From assembly GCF_008364765.1 (NCBI RefSeq), contig NZ_VTUY01000006.1, positions 117,169-181,168 on the forward strand: a DNA stretch of 64,000 nt. Reading direction: 5' to 3'. The notes beneath the pieces are model-generated. The model saw only the letters and a program-made list of their open reading frames with translations. It had not been told where the DNA came from and did no database searches. This document shows positions 1 through 6,756 of the stretch, piece by piece (the stretch's first letter is position 1; every line of letters starts with the position of its first letter). The stretch is from Bacillus sp. CH30_1T (GTDB lineage Bacteria > Bacillota > Bacilli > Bacillales > Bacillaceae_B). The translations under genes were made by a program, and so were the position numbers.

Positions 1-1
1 A

Positions 2-82
2 TTTATCAATGCAAACACAGGAGAAGAAGAAAAAGTAGAGAAGCTCAGAAAAGCGGAACCGATTTATGAAGAAGTCGTCTAA
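2..82 (+). CDS. C-terminal fragment of a PepSY-like protein (possibly YpeB)
   Basis: An open frame enters from the left edge and stops with TAA at 80-82, giving 26 residues that read FINANTGEEEKVEKLRKAEP and then IYEEVV. The 'FINA-TG-E' strand followed by a charged tail is typical of the end of PepSY domains, and resembles the C-terminus of the spore germination protein YpeB as I remember it. Only the tail is visible, so the identity is an inference. Confidence 0.4.
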   Translation, partial: FINANTGEEEKVEKLRKAEPIYEEVV

Positions 83-92
83 GCTTTTAAAG

Positions 93-527
93 GAGGCTGG
101 GACAAAAGTGTTTTAGCCTAACTAAAACCCGAACTAATTTGCATTCTAAGTGGCAAATTAGTTCGGGTTTTTAATTTGTTCAAATGGACATTTAGATGTA
201 GCTCTTTCTAGCGGTTGATTGGAGTGCAAGACGAAGACTCCTGCGGGAAGAGTAGCTTATGTGAGACTTGTCCAGCTATAGGGCTTAGAGGCAAATGTCA
301 TAAGGCAGATCGTCCATGAAGGCAAAGAACGCCTTCAAGCCCGCTCCGCCTTATGCCAACCGCCTCTGAGCGAAGCCCTTCCGCTTTCCAACCCGCAGGC
401 TTGCCGAGGAGGCTCACGGGCTACCCGCGGAAAGCGAAGTCTTGCACGGAAATCATTAGCGGTATTAAGAACCTACACTGAAATTGTTCGTCTTGATGTC
501 GTGGTTTTTTTGTTTTGTCCCAGCCTC
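93..527 (+). repeat. Interspersed repeat, copy 1, with 15-bp terminal inverted repeats and a nested insertion
   Basis: The element starts with GAGGCTGGGACAAAA (93-107) and ends with its exact inverse TTTTGTCCCAGCCTC (513-527). Inside are a hairpin of AAACCCGAAC...GTTCGGGTTT type (about 123-173) and the body with CAAGACGAAGACTCCTGCGG and GCCGAGGAGGCTCACGGGCT. A second copy lies at 24502-24812. This copy is about 125 bp longer because another repeat sits inside it at about 267-391. No open reading frame of note is present, so it is a non-coding, MITE-like or REP-like element. Such bodies are common between Bacillaceae genes. Confidence 0.85.
267..391 (+). repeat. Second repeat family nested inside copy 1
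   Basis: This about 125-bp block interrupts the larger repeat between GTGAGA and CCCGCAGGC; the uninterrupted junction is seen in the copy at 24502-24812. It starts CTTGTCCAGCT and ends CCGCTTTCCA, is an imperfect palindrome (GGGCTTAGAGGC paired with GCCTCTGAGCGAAGCCC) and has a central hairpin GAAGGC-AAAGAAC-GCCTTC. The layout matches a well-spread Bacillus intergenic repeat known to me by its sequence pattern. No clear target duplication was found. Confidence 0.75.
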
Positions 528-607
528 TTCTTTTATTGATATATTTCATTTGGTCTTCATTACATTAAGATGTAAGGAAATGGAATGGAATATTATTCTC
601 ATGACTG

Positions 608-636
608 TTTTCATATCCTTTTCCTTCTAGTATAAT
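608..636 (+). promoter_or_regulatory. Probable sigma-A promoter of the c-di-GMP riboswitch unit
   Basis: A perfect -10 TATAAT (631-636) preceded by TTTTCA (608-613) at 17 bp spacing. It lies about 40 bp upstream of the riboswitch aptamer and is the only good promoter between the repeat and the small gene. Confidence 0.5.
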
Positions 637-670
637 GACAACTATATTACCTAAATATTAAAATAATGAT

Positions 671-775
671 TTGTATAGTCCTTCGTAAAGGCAATCTAAT
701 TGAAAGATTAGGACTCAAAACCAAGGGTCTTCCATTTTTTATAATACAATAATGATCGCCGGCTTACCGAAAATA
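671..775 (+). promoter_or_regulatory. Cyclic di-GMP-I (GEMM) riboswitch aptamer
   Basis: The conserved order of the GEMM-I class is present: AAAGGCAA (688-695), a stem closed by a GAAA tetraloop (TCTAATT-GAAA-GATTAG), then GGACTCAAAACC in place of the usual GGACGCAAAGCC, the strand AGGGTCT (724-730), and the closing segment ATGATCGCCGG-CTTACCGA (752-770). The long loop between is A/T rich. A terminator follows at 823-847, so control is probably by transcription termination. Two departures from the core consensus (T for G and A for G) are worth noting but do not break the overall match. Confidence 0.8.
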
Positions 776-822
776 ATGGATTACAATGAATACTAATTAG
801 GACGTTTATTAGTATCATTTTG

Positions 823-847
823 CCTGCCATTCTGGTGGGATTTTTTT
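823..847 (+). terminator. Intrinsic terminator, expression platform of the c-di-GMP riboswitch
   Basis: CCTGCCA and TGGTGGG pair across a TTC loop (7 bp with two G-T pairs) and are followed by ATTTTTTTA. It sits between the aptamer and the small gene, which starts immediately after the T run. Confidence 0.65.
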
Positions 848-895
848 ATCTATATGTCCAGTATAGTAGGATTTGAATCTGTAGTAAGGATGATG

Positions 896-1135
896 ATGTT
901 GGAATCGACTGAATTAAAAAGGCAATTAAGAAGTTTTTGTAGAAGGAACCGTACTGCATTAAAGCATACCTATGTTGGTGAATATACAGCAGAAGAAATC
1001 AGTGAAATGCTTATCCAGAGTCTGGGTGCTGAAGAGGTTAAAAAAATTCTAGCTGATATTGATATAATCAATCGTCGCAACGGAGATACAGTTAAATATT
1101 TTATGCTTATTTTAGAGGGATTGAAAGCAGCATAA
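896..1135 (+). CDS. Unrecognised small protein under c-di-GMP riboswitch control
   Basis: I do not recognise this family. The frame is open from an ATG at 854 (93 aa), but that codon has no ribosome binding site and directly follows the riboswitch terminator. The third of three consecutive ATGs, at 896, has TAAGGA five bases upstream, giving 79 aa. The product is soluble, mixed-charge and apparently helical, with an Arg/Lys-rich N-terminal third (KRQLRSFCRRNR) and an acidic middle (EEISEMLIQSLGAEEVKKI); no signal peptide or membrane segment. It is alone between its own promoter/riboswitch and a terminator at 1144-1180. A role in motile-sessile control is suggested only by the riboswitch. Confidence 0.65.
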   Translation: MLESTELKRQLRSFCRRNRTALKHTYVGEYTAEEISEMLIQSLGAEEVKKILADIDIINRRNGDTVKYFMLILEGLKAA

Positions 1136-1143
1136 GAATACAT

Positions 1144-1180
1144 AAAAACCGAATGCCGGTCTCGAATGGCATTCGGTTTT
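1144..1180 (+). terminator. Intrinsic terminator of the small c-di-GMP-controlled gene
   Basis: AAACCGAATGCC pairs with GGCATTCGGTTT across GGTCTCGAAT-type loop sequence and ends in a short T run. Strong 11-12 bp stem directly after the stop codon. Confidence 0.85.
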
Positions 1181-1290
1181 ATCTATGTTTCAACAGTAGT
1201 GTGTACGTCGGGGAGTACTCTCCTGCAGGTTGTAGGCAAATATCATTGCAAAAAGAAAAAGAGTATGGTTTAATAGCCATATGCGTTTTA

Positions 1291-1310
1291 AAACGTAATC
1301 ATTACGATTA
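1291..1310 (+). promoter_or_regulatory. Zur operator of rpsN2-rpmE2
   Basis: AAACGTAATCATTACGATTA contains the perfect palindrome CGTAAT-C-ATTACG (1294-1306), the core of the Bacillus Zur box. It lies 20 bases upstream of the S14 start codon, as expected for zinc-repressed alternative ribosomal protein genes. Confidence 0.85.
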
Positions 1311-1330
1311 ACAAAAAGGAGTGAATCACA

Positions 1331-1600
1331 TTGGCTAAAAAATCAAAGGTAGTAAAAGAGAAGAAGCGTCAGGAGCTTGTTCAGAAATATGCAGATTTGC
1401 GCAGGGAGTTAAAGGGAAAGGGTGATTATGAAGCGTTAAGAAAGCTGCCGAGGGATTCCTCACCGACACGATTAAATAGTCGTTGTGAAGTGACAGGGAG
1501 ACCGAGGGGGTATCTCCGTAAATTTAAGATGTCCCGTATCGCTTTTAGGGAGTTTGCTCATAAAGGGCATATACCTGGCGTCAAAAAATCAAGCTGGTAA
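1331..1600 (+). CDS. rpsN2: 30S ribosomal protein S14, zinc-independent paralogue
   Basis: An 89-residue S14 of the long, zinc-free (C-minus) form. It has the signature [17 protein letters not shown] and the tail GVKKSSW, but not the paired CxxC motifs of the short zinc form. In Bacillus this paralogue (YhzA) replaces zinc-binding S14 during zinc starvation, which fits the Zur box just upstream. The start is a TTG at 1331 with AAAGGAG nine bases before it. It is followed after 27 bases by the matching zinc-sparing L31, presumably in one transcript. Confidence 0.93.
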   Translation: MAKKSKVVKEKKRQELVQKYADLRRELKGKGDYEALRKLPRDSSPTRLNSRCEVTGRPRGYLRKFKMSRIAFREFAHKGHIPGVKKSSW

Positions 1601-1627
1601 TCCACGAAACTATAAGGAGGAGTAAGA

Positions 1628-1873
1628 ATGAAAAAAGAAATCCATCCAGATTATCAACAGGTGGTATTTATGGACACGAACAGCGGTTTTTCCTTTTTAA
1701 CAGGATCTACAAGAACATCCAATGAAACGATTGAGTGGGAAGACGGGAACACGTATCCTTTATTAAAAGTAGAAGTAAGTTCAGACACGCATCCTTTTTA
1801 TACAGGACGACAGAAGTTCTCAGATCGTGGAGGCCGTGCAGAACGCTTCTTGAAAAAATACAACATGAACTAG
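1628..1873 (+). CDS. rpmE2: 50S ribosomal protein L31 type B
   Basis: An 81-residue type B L31 (YtiA), starting [16 protein letters not shown] and ending with FLKKYNMN. It lacks the Cys residues that hold zinc in the housekeeping L31. In B. subtilis the type B protein displaces zinc-L31 on the ribosome when zinc is low and so frees the metal. The ATG has a strong AAGGAGGAG site. It shares the Zur-controlled unit with rpsN2. Confidence 0.93.
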   Translation: MKKEIHPDYQQVVFMDTNSGFSFLTGSTRTSNETIEWEDGNTYPLLKVEVSSDTHPFYTGRQKFSDRGGRAERFLKKYNMN

Positions 1874-1933
1874 TGCATGTATTCCTGTCAGAAAGAATAG
1901 GTTGAGGTATAGACTCATGCCGAGGTGACTACG

Positions 1934-2308
1934 ATGAACGAACATTTAATGGAAATTGTCGCAAGGGATATTGTTGAAGGCCTGCCAAAGGAAAAAAGGG
2001 ACATCTATCAATATGTGGTCGGTCTTGAAGATGAATTGGCGAGCCGATCCGAGACGTCAGAGGAATTTATGGCCTTACTTGTGAAACATTCTCCCCATCA
2101 ACAGGCAGCCTCTCATTTTAACATGAGCTTTGGAGAGCTGATGAAACGGATGAGGGATATCGAACAAGAGATTAATACGAAATTAGATCAGAAGCTGCTA
2201 AATGTAACATGGATTGATTATACAGACACCATACAGTCGATGAAAGGACCAGAAGCAATAAATTCAAGTTACTTCTTCTTCTCCATGGATCATGCTTATA
2301 CTAAATAA
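1934..2308 (+). CDS. Hypothetical protein with helix-turn-helix-like centre
   Basis: A 124-residue soluble protein that I cannot name. ATG at 1934 is preferred because GAGGTG lies seven bases upstream; a GTG at 1925 in the same frame overlaps that site. The stretch AASHFNMSFGELMKRMRDIEQEI (residues about 60-82) looks like a DNA-binding helix-turn-helix of the sigma/MarR kind, followed by a helix and an aromatic tail. It begins 61 bases after rpmE2 and may be read through from the Zur promoter. Its own 3' side carries another Zur box. Confidence 0.6.
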   Translation: MNEHLMEIVARDIVEGLPKEKRDIYQYVVGLEDELASRSETSEEFMALLVKHSPHQQAASHFNMSFGELMKRMRDIEQEINTKLDQKLLNVTWIDYTDTIQSMKGPEAINSSYFFFSMDHAYTK

Positions 2309-2328
2309 GAAGTAGAAGTATAGAGTTT

Positions 2329-2348
2329 AAATCGTAATCATTACGTTA
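2329..2348 (+). promoter_or_regulatory. Second Zur box, without an obvious target gene
   Basis: AAATCGTAATCATTACGTTA contains the same perfect CGTAAT-C-ATTACG core as the box at 1291-1310. It lies 20 bases after the previous stop codon. Downstream there is no convincing open reading frame before a strong terminator at 2484-2516; the next gene (2663) starts beyond that terminator. Confidence 0.75.
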
Positions 2349-2483
2349 TGAAGAGGTTTCTAAATGAGAATACCGGGATATAAATGAACAGGTGATTTTC
2401 TTTTTATAAAGCGGTTTTTAAATAATTTTTTTGAAGAAAAGCATTATGGAAAAAATCCTTTTACGAAAGCCCTAATTAAGGAA

Positions 2484-2516
2484 TAAAGGATTCTCCCATC
2501 AGGGAGAATCCTTTTA
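2484..2516 (+). terminator. Intrinsic terminator after the orphan Zur box
   Basis: AAAGGATTCTCCC pairs with GGGAGAATCCTTT across ATCA and is followed by TATTATT. It is a 13-bp perfect stem. It ends a putative transcript of roughly 140 nt that begins at the second Zur box, or serves the gene ending at 2308. Confidence 0.85.
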
Positions 2517-2662
2517 TTATTCAAAAATTCGACACACATTTCCCCGCACTATCTGTAATAATTCTCCTATAGGATACACTATGAGTAAATAACTTGCTTG
2601 TATTTAAAAGATTTAAGATACTAATACATAACAGGGTATATTTACCGAACGGAGGAACCCCG

Positions 2663-3238
2663 ATGACCGGAGATTTATTTGAACATCACAAAGCTTCAAA
2701 GCTCCTCGATCCAAAACGTCAAGAGCTCGTACCGGTGGACAAAGTACTCGAACTTCTCAAACTCAATAAAGACGATATCGTCGCCGATTTAGGCTGTGGC
2801 AATGGCTACCTGACGCTTCCTATTGCCAAAACGGTTGAAACAAAGGTCCAGGCGGTAGATCTGCAACAGGAAATGCTGGAGTACCTGAAACACCGTGCCA
2901 CTGAAGAGAATGTAGACAATATTATTTACGAGAAATCATCCCTTGAGTACCTCAGTTTCAACAAAGGTACTTTGGATAAAATCGTATCCGCTTTCGTCTT
3001 GCACGAAGTTCCCGATCTGATCAAAGTATTTCAGGATTTACACGATATGCTGAAGGAAGATGGAATTTGGCTGATCCTTGATTGGGAAAAGGTAGAATCA
3101 GAAATGGGACCGCCTTTAAATCATCGGATTTCTTCCGAGGAACTCGATCGACAGCTCCAATCATCCGGATTCCACACAATAGTAGGTCACTTGCATCCAT
3201 CGGCTTATTATATTGTTGTTAGAAAGAATAATAGATAA
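2663..3238 (+). CDS. Class I SAM-dependent methyltransferase
   Basis: A 191-residue Rossmann-fold methyltransferase (UbiE/COQ5-like group). Motif I is VADLGCGNGYLTLPIA, followed by the acidic strand end AVDLQQEM and a later FVLHEVPD segment; these bind S-adenosylmethionine. The substrate cannot be read from sequence. The start at 2663 is chosen because CGGAGGAA precedes it by six bases, although the frame is open further upstream. It is followed by a membrane protein and a TlpA-like thioredoxin. Confidence 0.8.
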   Translation: MTGDLFEHHKASKLLDPKRQELVPVDKVLELLKLNKDDIVADLGCGNGYLTLPIAKTVETKVQAVDLQQEMLEYLKHRATEENVDNIIYEKSSLEYLSFNKGTLDKIVSAFVLHEVPDLIKVFQDLHDMLKEDGIWLILDWEKVESEMGPPLNHRISSEELDRQLQSSGFHTIVGHLHPSAYYIVVRKNNR

Positions 3239-3270
3239 GCCAGAAAGTATCTGAAGGGAGGGGAATGCCT

Positions 3271-3888
3271 ATGACTGAACAATGGTACTCCATAGGCTCC
3301 TTCACATTCCCGGCTTCTTGGGGAGCCATTATCGCTTCGTTCATACTCACTTTCTTGTTCCTCTATTTTTGGAATAGAAAGGCGAGCGACTGGTATTCGA
3401 ATAGTATTTTTAGTTTTTTACTCGTCTGGAAGCTGAGTGTGATTGTGGTTGACTTTCAAACGGTTATGGAGCATCCCATTACAATCCTCTATTTTCATGG
3501 AGGAGTCTTTGGGTACTGGTTAGGACTGATAGCAGCTCTAACTTACATATTTGTTAAAAAAATAGATCATCCGGCTACTATCATCATTTCATGGATGGTC
3601 ACAGTTCTTGTCTTTGAAGCTGTCCTTCATATGCTTCATCACCATTATCTTGTAGCTGGTATCCAAGTTGTGCTCAATCTATTAATCCTTGTCTTTTTCA
3701 TTAAAAAAACAAGTGATCCCGGCGGCGATATCTGGGCAGGACAGTTATTGGTTATGTTTACTTTGGTCCAGTTATTTCTAAGTGCCTTCATTGGAGGATT
3801 TGAATTGACCGTCACCGCCTGGACGTATTTGATCATGATGACTTATCTCATCTTTCTTTTAAACGTAAGGAGGAAACAGAATGAATAA
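3271..3888 (+). CDS. Polytopic membrane protein paired with a TlpA-like thioredoxin
   Basis: About 205 residues with six or seven hydrophobic segments. ATG at 3271 is favoured because GGGAGGGG is eight bases upstream; the ATG at 3265 nearly abuts that site. An early segment containing YFHGGVFGYWLGLIAAL resembles the W-GG-IHG-L region of prolipoprotein diacylglyceryl transferase, but the catalytic signature of Lgt is missing. It overlaps the next gene by eight bases, which argues for joint function with the membrane-anchored thiol-disulfide oxidoreductase. No function can be assigned. Confidence 0.65.
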   Translation: MTEQWYSIGSFTFPASWGAIIASFILTFLFLYFWNRKASDWYSNSIFSFLLVWKLSVIVVDFQTVMEHPITILYFHGGVFGYWLGLIAALTYIFVKKIDHPATIIISWMVTVLVFEAVLHMLHHHYLVAGIQVVLNLLILVFFIKKTSDPGGDIWAGQLLVMFTLVQLFLSAFIGGFELTVTAWTYLIMMTYLIFLLNVRRKQNE

Positions 3889-4462
3889 ACGAAATTTTGC
3901 ATTGGCCATCGTTGCGCTTCTGATTGGCATCTTCTTAGCGAACTTTTTTCAGGATCAGCAGGAAAAGAAGGCAAGGGAAGAGGCCGCTCAATTAGCCAAT
4001 GAATCCATGGATCTTTCTAATGCAGAGCAGGGGCTCGCAAAAGGGGACCGCGCTCCGGATTTTGAATTAACCACTTTAGATGGTGAAGATGTAAAGCTTT
4101 CAGATTATCAAGGTAAGAAAGTAATCTTGAACTTTTGGGCTACCTGGTGTCCGCCATGTAAAGCGGAAATGCCCCATATGCAGAGTTACTACGAAGAGAA
4201 TGCGGAGAAAGAAAACGTTGAAATCCTTGCCGTCAATCTGACCTCCATAGACGATGGGGAAAAGGCCGTCCATCAATTTATCGACGGCTACGAACTCACC
4301 TTCCCCATTCCGATGGATGAAAAGGGAGCAATAGGAGACGAATACCGGGCATTCACCATCCCGACCACCTACATGATCGACACCAAAGGCATCATCCAAC
4401 ACAAAATCGTCGGCCCCATGAACGAAGACATGATGGGTAAAATGGTTGAAGGAATGGAATAA
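3881..4462 (+). CDS. Membrane-anchored thiol-disulfide oxidoreductase (TlpA/ResA family)
   Basis: A 193-residue protein with one N-terminal membrane anchor (residues about 5-24), a charged linker and an AhpC/TSA-Redoxin domain. The active site is WATWCPPCKAEMP (CxxC) and the cis-proline strand is FTIPTTYMID. Such proteins reduce disulfides on the outer face of the membrane, for example during cytochrome c maturation or sporulation; the substrate here is unknown. It is translationally coupled to the membrane protein before it. Confidence 0.87.
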   Translation: MNKRNFALAIVALLIGIFLANFFQDQQEKKAREEAAQLANESMDLSNAEQGLAKGDRAPDFELTTLDGEDVKLSDYQGKKVILNFWATWCPPCKAEMPHMQSYYEENAEKENVEILAVNLTSIDDGEKAVHQFIDGYELTFPIPMDEKGAIGDEYRAFTIPTTYMIDTKGIIQHKIVGPMNEDMMGKMVEGME

Positions 4463-4464
4463 TT

Positions 4465-4480
4465 GAGAGGGACGGACCTC
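4465..4480. repeat. Half-site of the GAGGGACGGACC repeat
   Basis: GAGAGGGACGGACCTC lies three bases after the stop codon of the TlpA-like gene. It is one arm of the hairpins found complete at 54666-54696 and 58055-58094; no matching second arm is nearby. Confidence 0.6.
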
Positions 4481-4562
4481 TAAATAGGGATGTTTGACCT
4501 GATACACTATGAGGTATTAACAGAATATAGACTCAGAGAAAGATAAAGGTGGAGATGTGAAC

Positions 4563-4946
4563 ATGTTTCATTACACAAAGGAAGTTTCAATGAGTGTGAA
4601 AGAAGCAGTGGAAGCAGTAGAAACTGCCTTGAAAGATGAAAGCTTCGGCGTGTTATGGAATCTCAATCTTGCTCAGAAACTGCAGGATAAGGGCCTTGAT
4701 TTCAATGAAGAGGTAGTCGTATTAGAGGTGTGTAATCCTCACGAAGCGAAGAAGGTGCTGGAAGAAAGCATGCTCGTAAGCTATTTCCTACCTTGCAAAG
4801 TGACGGTATACACAGAAGGCGGTACAACCAAGATCGGTATGGCAAAACCTAGCAAGCTGATCGAAATGGTGGATAACGATAAACTGAAAAGCCTGGCAGT
4901 GAATATTGAAAATCGCTTGATCGGATGTTTAGATAACGTTCAATAA
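4563..4946 (+). CDS. DUF302 family protein
   Basis: A 127-residue soluble protein of the DUF302 family, recognisable by MSVKEAVEAVETALKDESFGVLWNL near the start, the middle element VVLEVCNPHEAKKVL and the segment LPCKVTVYTEGGTTKIG. Family members occur near thiol, copper or sulfur-trafficking genes but have no settled biochemical role. ATG at 4563 is used because GGTGGAG lies eight bases upstream. It is monocistronic with a terminator at 4955-4986. Confidence 0.85.
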   Translation: MFHYTKEVSMSVKEAVEAVETALKDESFGVLWNLNLAQKLQDKGLDFNEEVVVLEVCNPHEAKKVLEESMLVSYFLPCKVTVYTEGGTTKIGMAKPSKLIEMVDNDKLKSLAVNIENRLIGCLDNVQ

Positions 4947-4954
4947 ACGGTGAG

Positions 4955-4986
4955 CACCTGTTGCAATTGGGCAGGTGTTTTTTTAT
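4955..4986 (+). terminator. Intrinsic terminator after DUF302 gene
   Basis: CACCTG and CAGGTG pair around a TTGCAATTGGG loop, followed by seven T residues. Confidence 0.7.
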
Positions 4987-5069
4987 TTCTTGCAATACAT
5001 CCTACTCCTCACAATCTTCTGAATATGATACACTTTTAAAAATACATAGATTCAGGAAGGATGACAGAG

Positions 5070-6209
5070 ATGAAGTTCACAACGAAAGTCGTACATAGTC
5101 AGTTAAAAGGGACTGAGGAAATCCGCAGTAAGACGACACCGATTTACCAAACATCTGCCTTTTCTTTTACCTCTTTAGAAGAGTTGGAGGGTTTCTATGA
5201 AGGGAAATCCCCCTATCTCTATACGAGAACGGGAAATCCAAATACAGACGAGCTTGGTAAGATGGTAGCAGACTTGGAAGGAGCTCCAGCAGGTGTCGCG
5301 ACTTCTTCTGGATTATCGGCCATCCTTGTTGGAATCCTCGCTGTTGTGCAATCAGGCGATCATATCATTGCCGCCGAGGATTTATACGGCGGTACGTTCC
5401 ATATGCTGAAAGAAGAGCTGAAATCATTCGGTATTTCTACTTCATTCGTTGATTTTACAAGTGTGAAAGAATTAGAGGAAGCCATTACTCCACAAACCAA
5501 ACTCCTTTACAGTGAGACGGTGACGAACCCGTTTATGCGAGTGGAAGAAATCCAGAAAATGGTCGAATTCGCTGAAATACACAACTTGAAAACCATGATT
5601 GACAACACATTTGCCACACCGTTTCTGCGCCAGCCTTTCTTGGAAGGAGTCGACCTTGTCGCTCACAGTGCCACGAAGTATATCGGAGGACATAGTGATA
5701 TCACAGCAGGTGTCGTCGTGGGAAAAGAAGAGCTTGTTCAAAAAGCGAGAGAGAAAGTTGTCAACATCGGGTCAAATTTGAGTCCATTTGAAGCGTGGCT
5801 GACTTGCCGCGGAGCAAAAACATTGGCTCTTCGTATGGGAACCCAAGCAAGAAATGCAGAAGTTCTGGCGGAGAACCTCCGTTCAAATGAATTTGTGAAG
5901 GAAGTCTATTACCCAACGGATTTATCGGATAAGGGAAATGGAGCCATCGTTACGATCGAGCTATCCAACACATGTGACATCAGCACATTCTTCAAATCAC
6001 TTGGATGGATTAAAATCATCCCTTCTCTGGCCGGCGTGGAGACGACGGTTTCTTATCCATTAGGAACATCTCACCGTGCCCTTCCAAAAGAGGCTCAGGA
6101 AAAACTCGGAATAAATACACATGTCGTACGCATATCGATAGGTATTGAAGACGGGGAAGACATCGTCGTTCAATTTAACGAAGCGATTACAGCTTCTATT
6201 AAAAATTAA
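5070..6209 (+). CDS. Cys/Met metabolism PLP-dependent enzyme
   Basis: A 379-residue member of the cystathionine gamma-synthase / gamma-lyase fold. It shows TPIYQTSAF at the N-terminus, YTRTGNPNTDELG, the glycine loop [19 protein letters not shown] and the pyridoxal-phosphate lysine in HSATKYIGGHSD. It differs enough from MetY downstream that it is a paralogue, not a duplicate; gamma-synthase, gamma-lyase or methionine gamma-lyase activity cannot be separated by eye. ATG at 5070 has GGAAGG eight bases upstream. It precedes the SAM riboswitch and is not controlled by it. Confidence 0.85.
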   Translation: MKFTTKVVHSQLKGTEEIRSKTTPIYQTSAFSFTSLEELEGFYEGKSPYLYTRTGNPNTDELGKMVADLEGAPAGVATSSGLSAILVGILAVVQSGDHIIAAEDLYGGTFHMLKEELKSFGISTSFVDFTSVKELEEAITPQTKLLYSETVTNPFMRVEEIQKMVEFAEIHNLKTMIDNTFATPFLRQPFLEGVDLVAHSATKYIGGHSDITAGVVVGKEELVQKAREKVVNIGSNLSPFEAWLTCRGAKTLALRMGTQARNAEVLAENLRSNEFVKEVYYPTDLSDKGNGAIVTIELSNTCDISTFFKSLGWIKIIPSLAGVETTVSYPLGTSHRALPKEAQEKLGINTHVVRISIGIEDGEDIVVQFNEAITASIKN

Positions 6210-6235
6210 ATAATGTAAAAATTCTAAAAATACTC

Positions 6236-6265
6236 TTGACGTTGAGGTCGGTTACCCCTTATAAT
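6236..6265 (+). promoter_or_regulatory. Promoter of the SAM-riboswitch/metY transcript
   Basis: TTGACG (6236-6241) and TATAAT (6260-6265) are separated by 18 bp, about 40 bp upstream of the S-box aptamer. Confidence 0.8.
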
Positions 6266-6304
6266 TCATCTCAACGCAAGAATTTTCACATTGACAACTA
6301 CATG

Positions 6305-6424
6305 CTCTTATCCAGAGAGGTGGAGGGACTAGGCCCGATGAAACCCGGCAACCTTCATGTACGCAGTAATGCGTCACATGAAAAGGTGCTAATTCCTGCA
6401 GGCGATCTGCCTGAAAGATAAGAG
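6305..6424 (+). promoter_or_regulatory. SAM-I riboswitch (S-box)
   Basis: The classical S-box is complete: CTCTTATCCAGAGAGGTGGA with the kink-turn, GGGACTAGGCCCGATGAAACC, CGGCAACC, AAAAGGTGCTAATTCC, the final GCAGGCGATCTGCCTGAAAG and the P1 partner GATAAGAG. The terminator follows at 6444-6472. SAM binding should stop transcription of metY-metX when methionine is plentiful. Confidence 0.97.
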
Positions 6425-6443
6425 GAGGACCCTATTAAATTAG

Positions 6444-6472
6444 ACCCTCTTCTTAGGAAGAGGGTTTTTTAT
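6444..6472 (+). terminator. S-box controlled terminator
   Basis: ACCCTCTT pairs with AAGAGGGT across CTTAGG, followed by TTTTTTATTTTTT. GAGGAGGACCCT just upstream can pair as the antiterminator with the terminator arm. Confidence 0.9.
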
Positions 6473-6529
6473 TTTTTCCTCTTCTATCTTCTTAGGAAAA
6501 TATACTTCTTTGATTTTTCAGTTTCTGAG

Positions 6530-6704
6530 TTCAACAGTGGAATTTTGGCCGAAATTTAACATGAGTGGATGAGTAGGTATTTAACTGTTAAAAAAACGCA
6601 TTATTTTAACAGTCAAATATCATTCCGAATTCAACAGACAAATTATCACCTAAATTCAACAGGCAAAATTCCAACAAACTTTAACAGGCAAACGTCCAAA
6701 ATAT
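6530..6704 (+). repeat. Seven-unit tandem array with exact 25-bp period
   Basis: TTYAAC hexamers occur at 6530, 6555, 6580, 6605, 6630, 6655 and 6680, each exactly 25 bp apart. Four units share TTYAACAGNCAAA and then diverge. The array lies between the S-box terminator and metY, inside the metY leader. A degenerate eighth unit (CCAACCGCAAAAC) may follow at 6705. It is not coding and not CRISPR-like. Confidence 0.85.
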
Positions 6705-6756
6705 CCAACCGCAAAACGGAAACCCAAACACCAAAACCATTTAGGAGGAATTATCA

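Noticed and set aside
6236-6421. 61-codon open frame on the plus strand
   Set aside because: It runs through the promoter and the SAM riboswitch and has no ribosome site; chance frame in structured RNA.
6530-6704. CRISPR array (regular repeats)
   Set aside because: Units of 25 bp with a conserved core of only 6-13 bases are too short for repeat plus spacer, and there are no cas genes.
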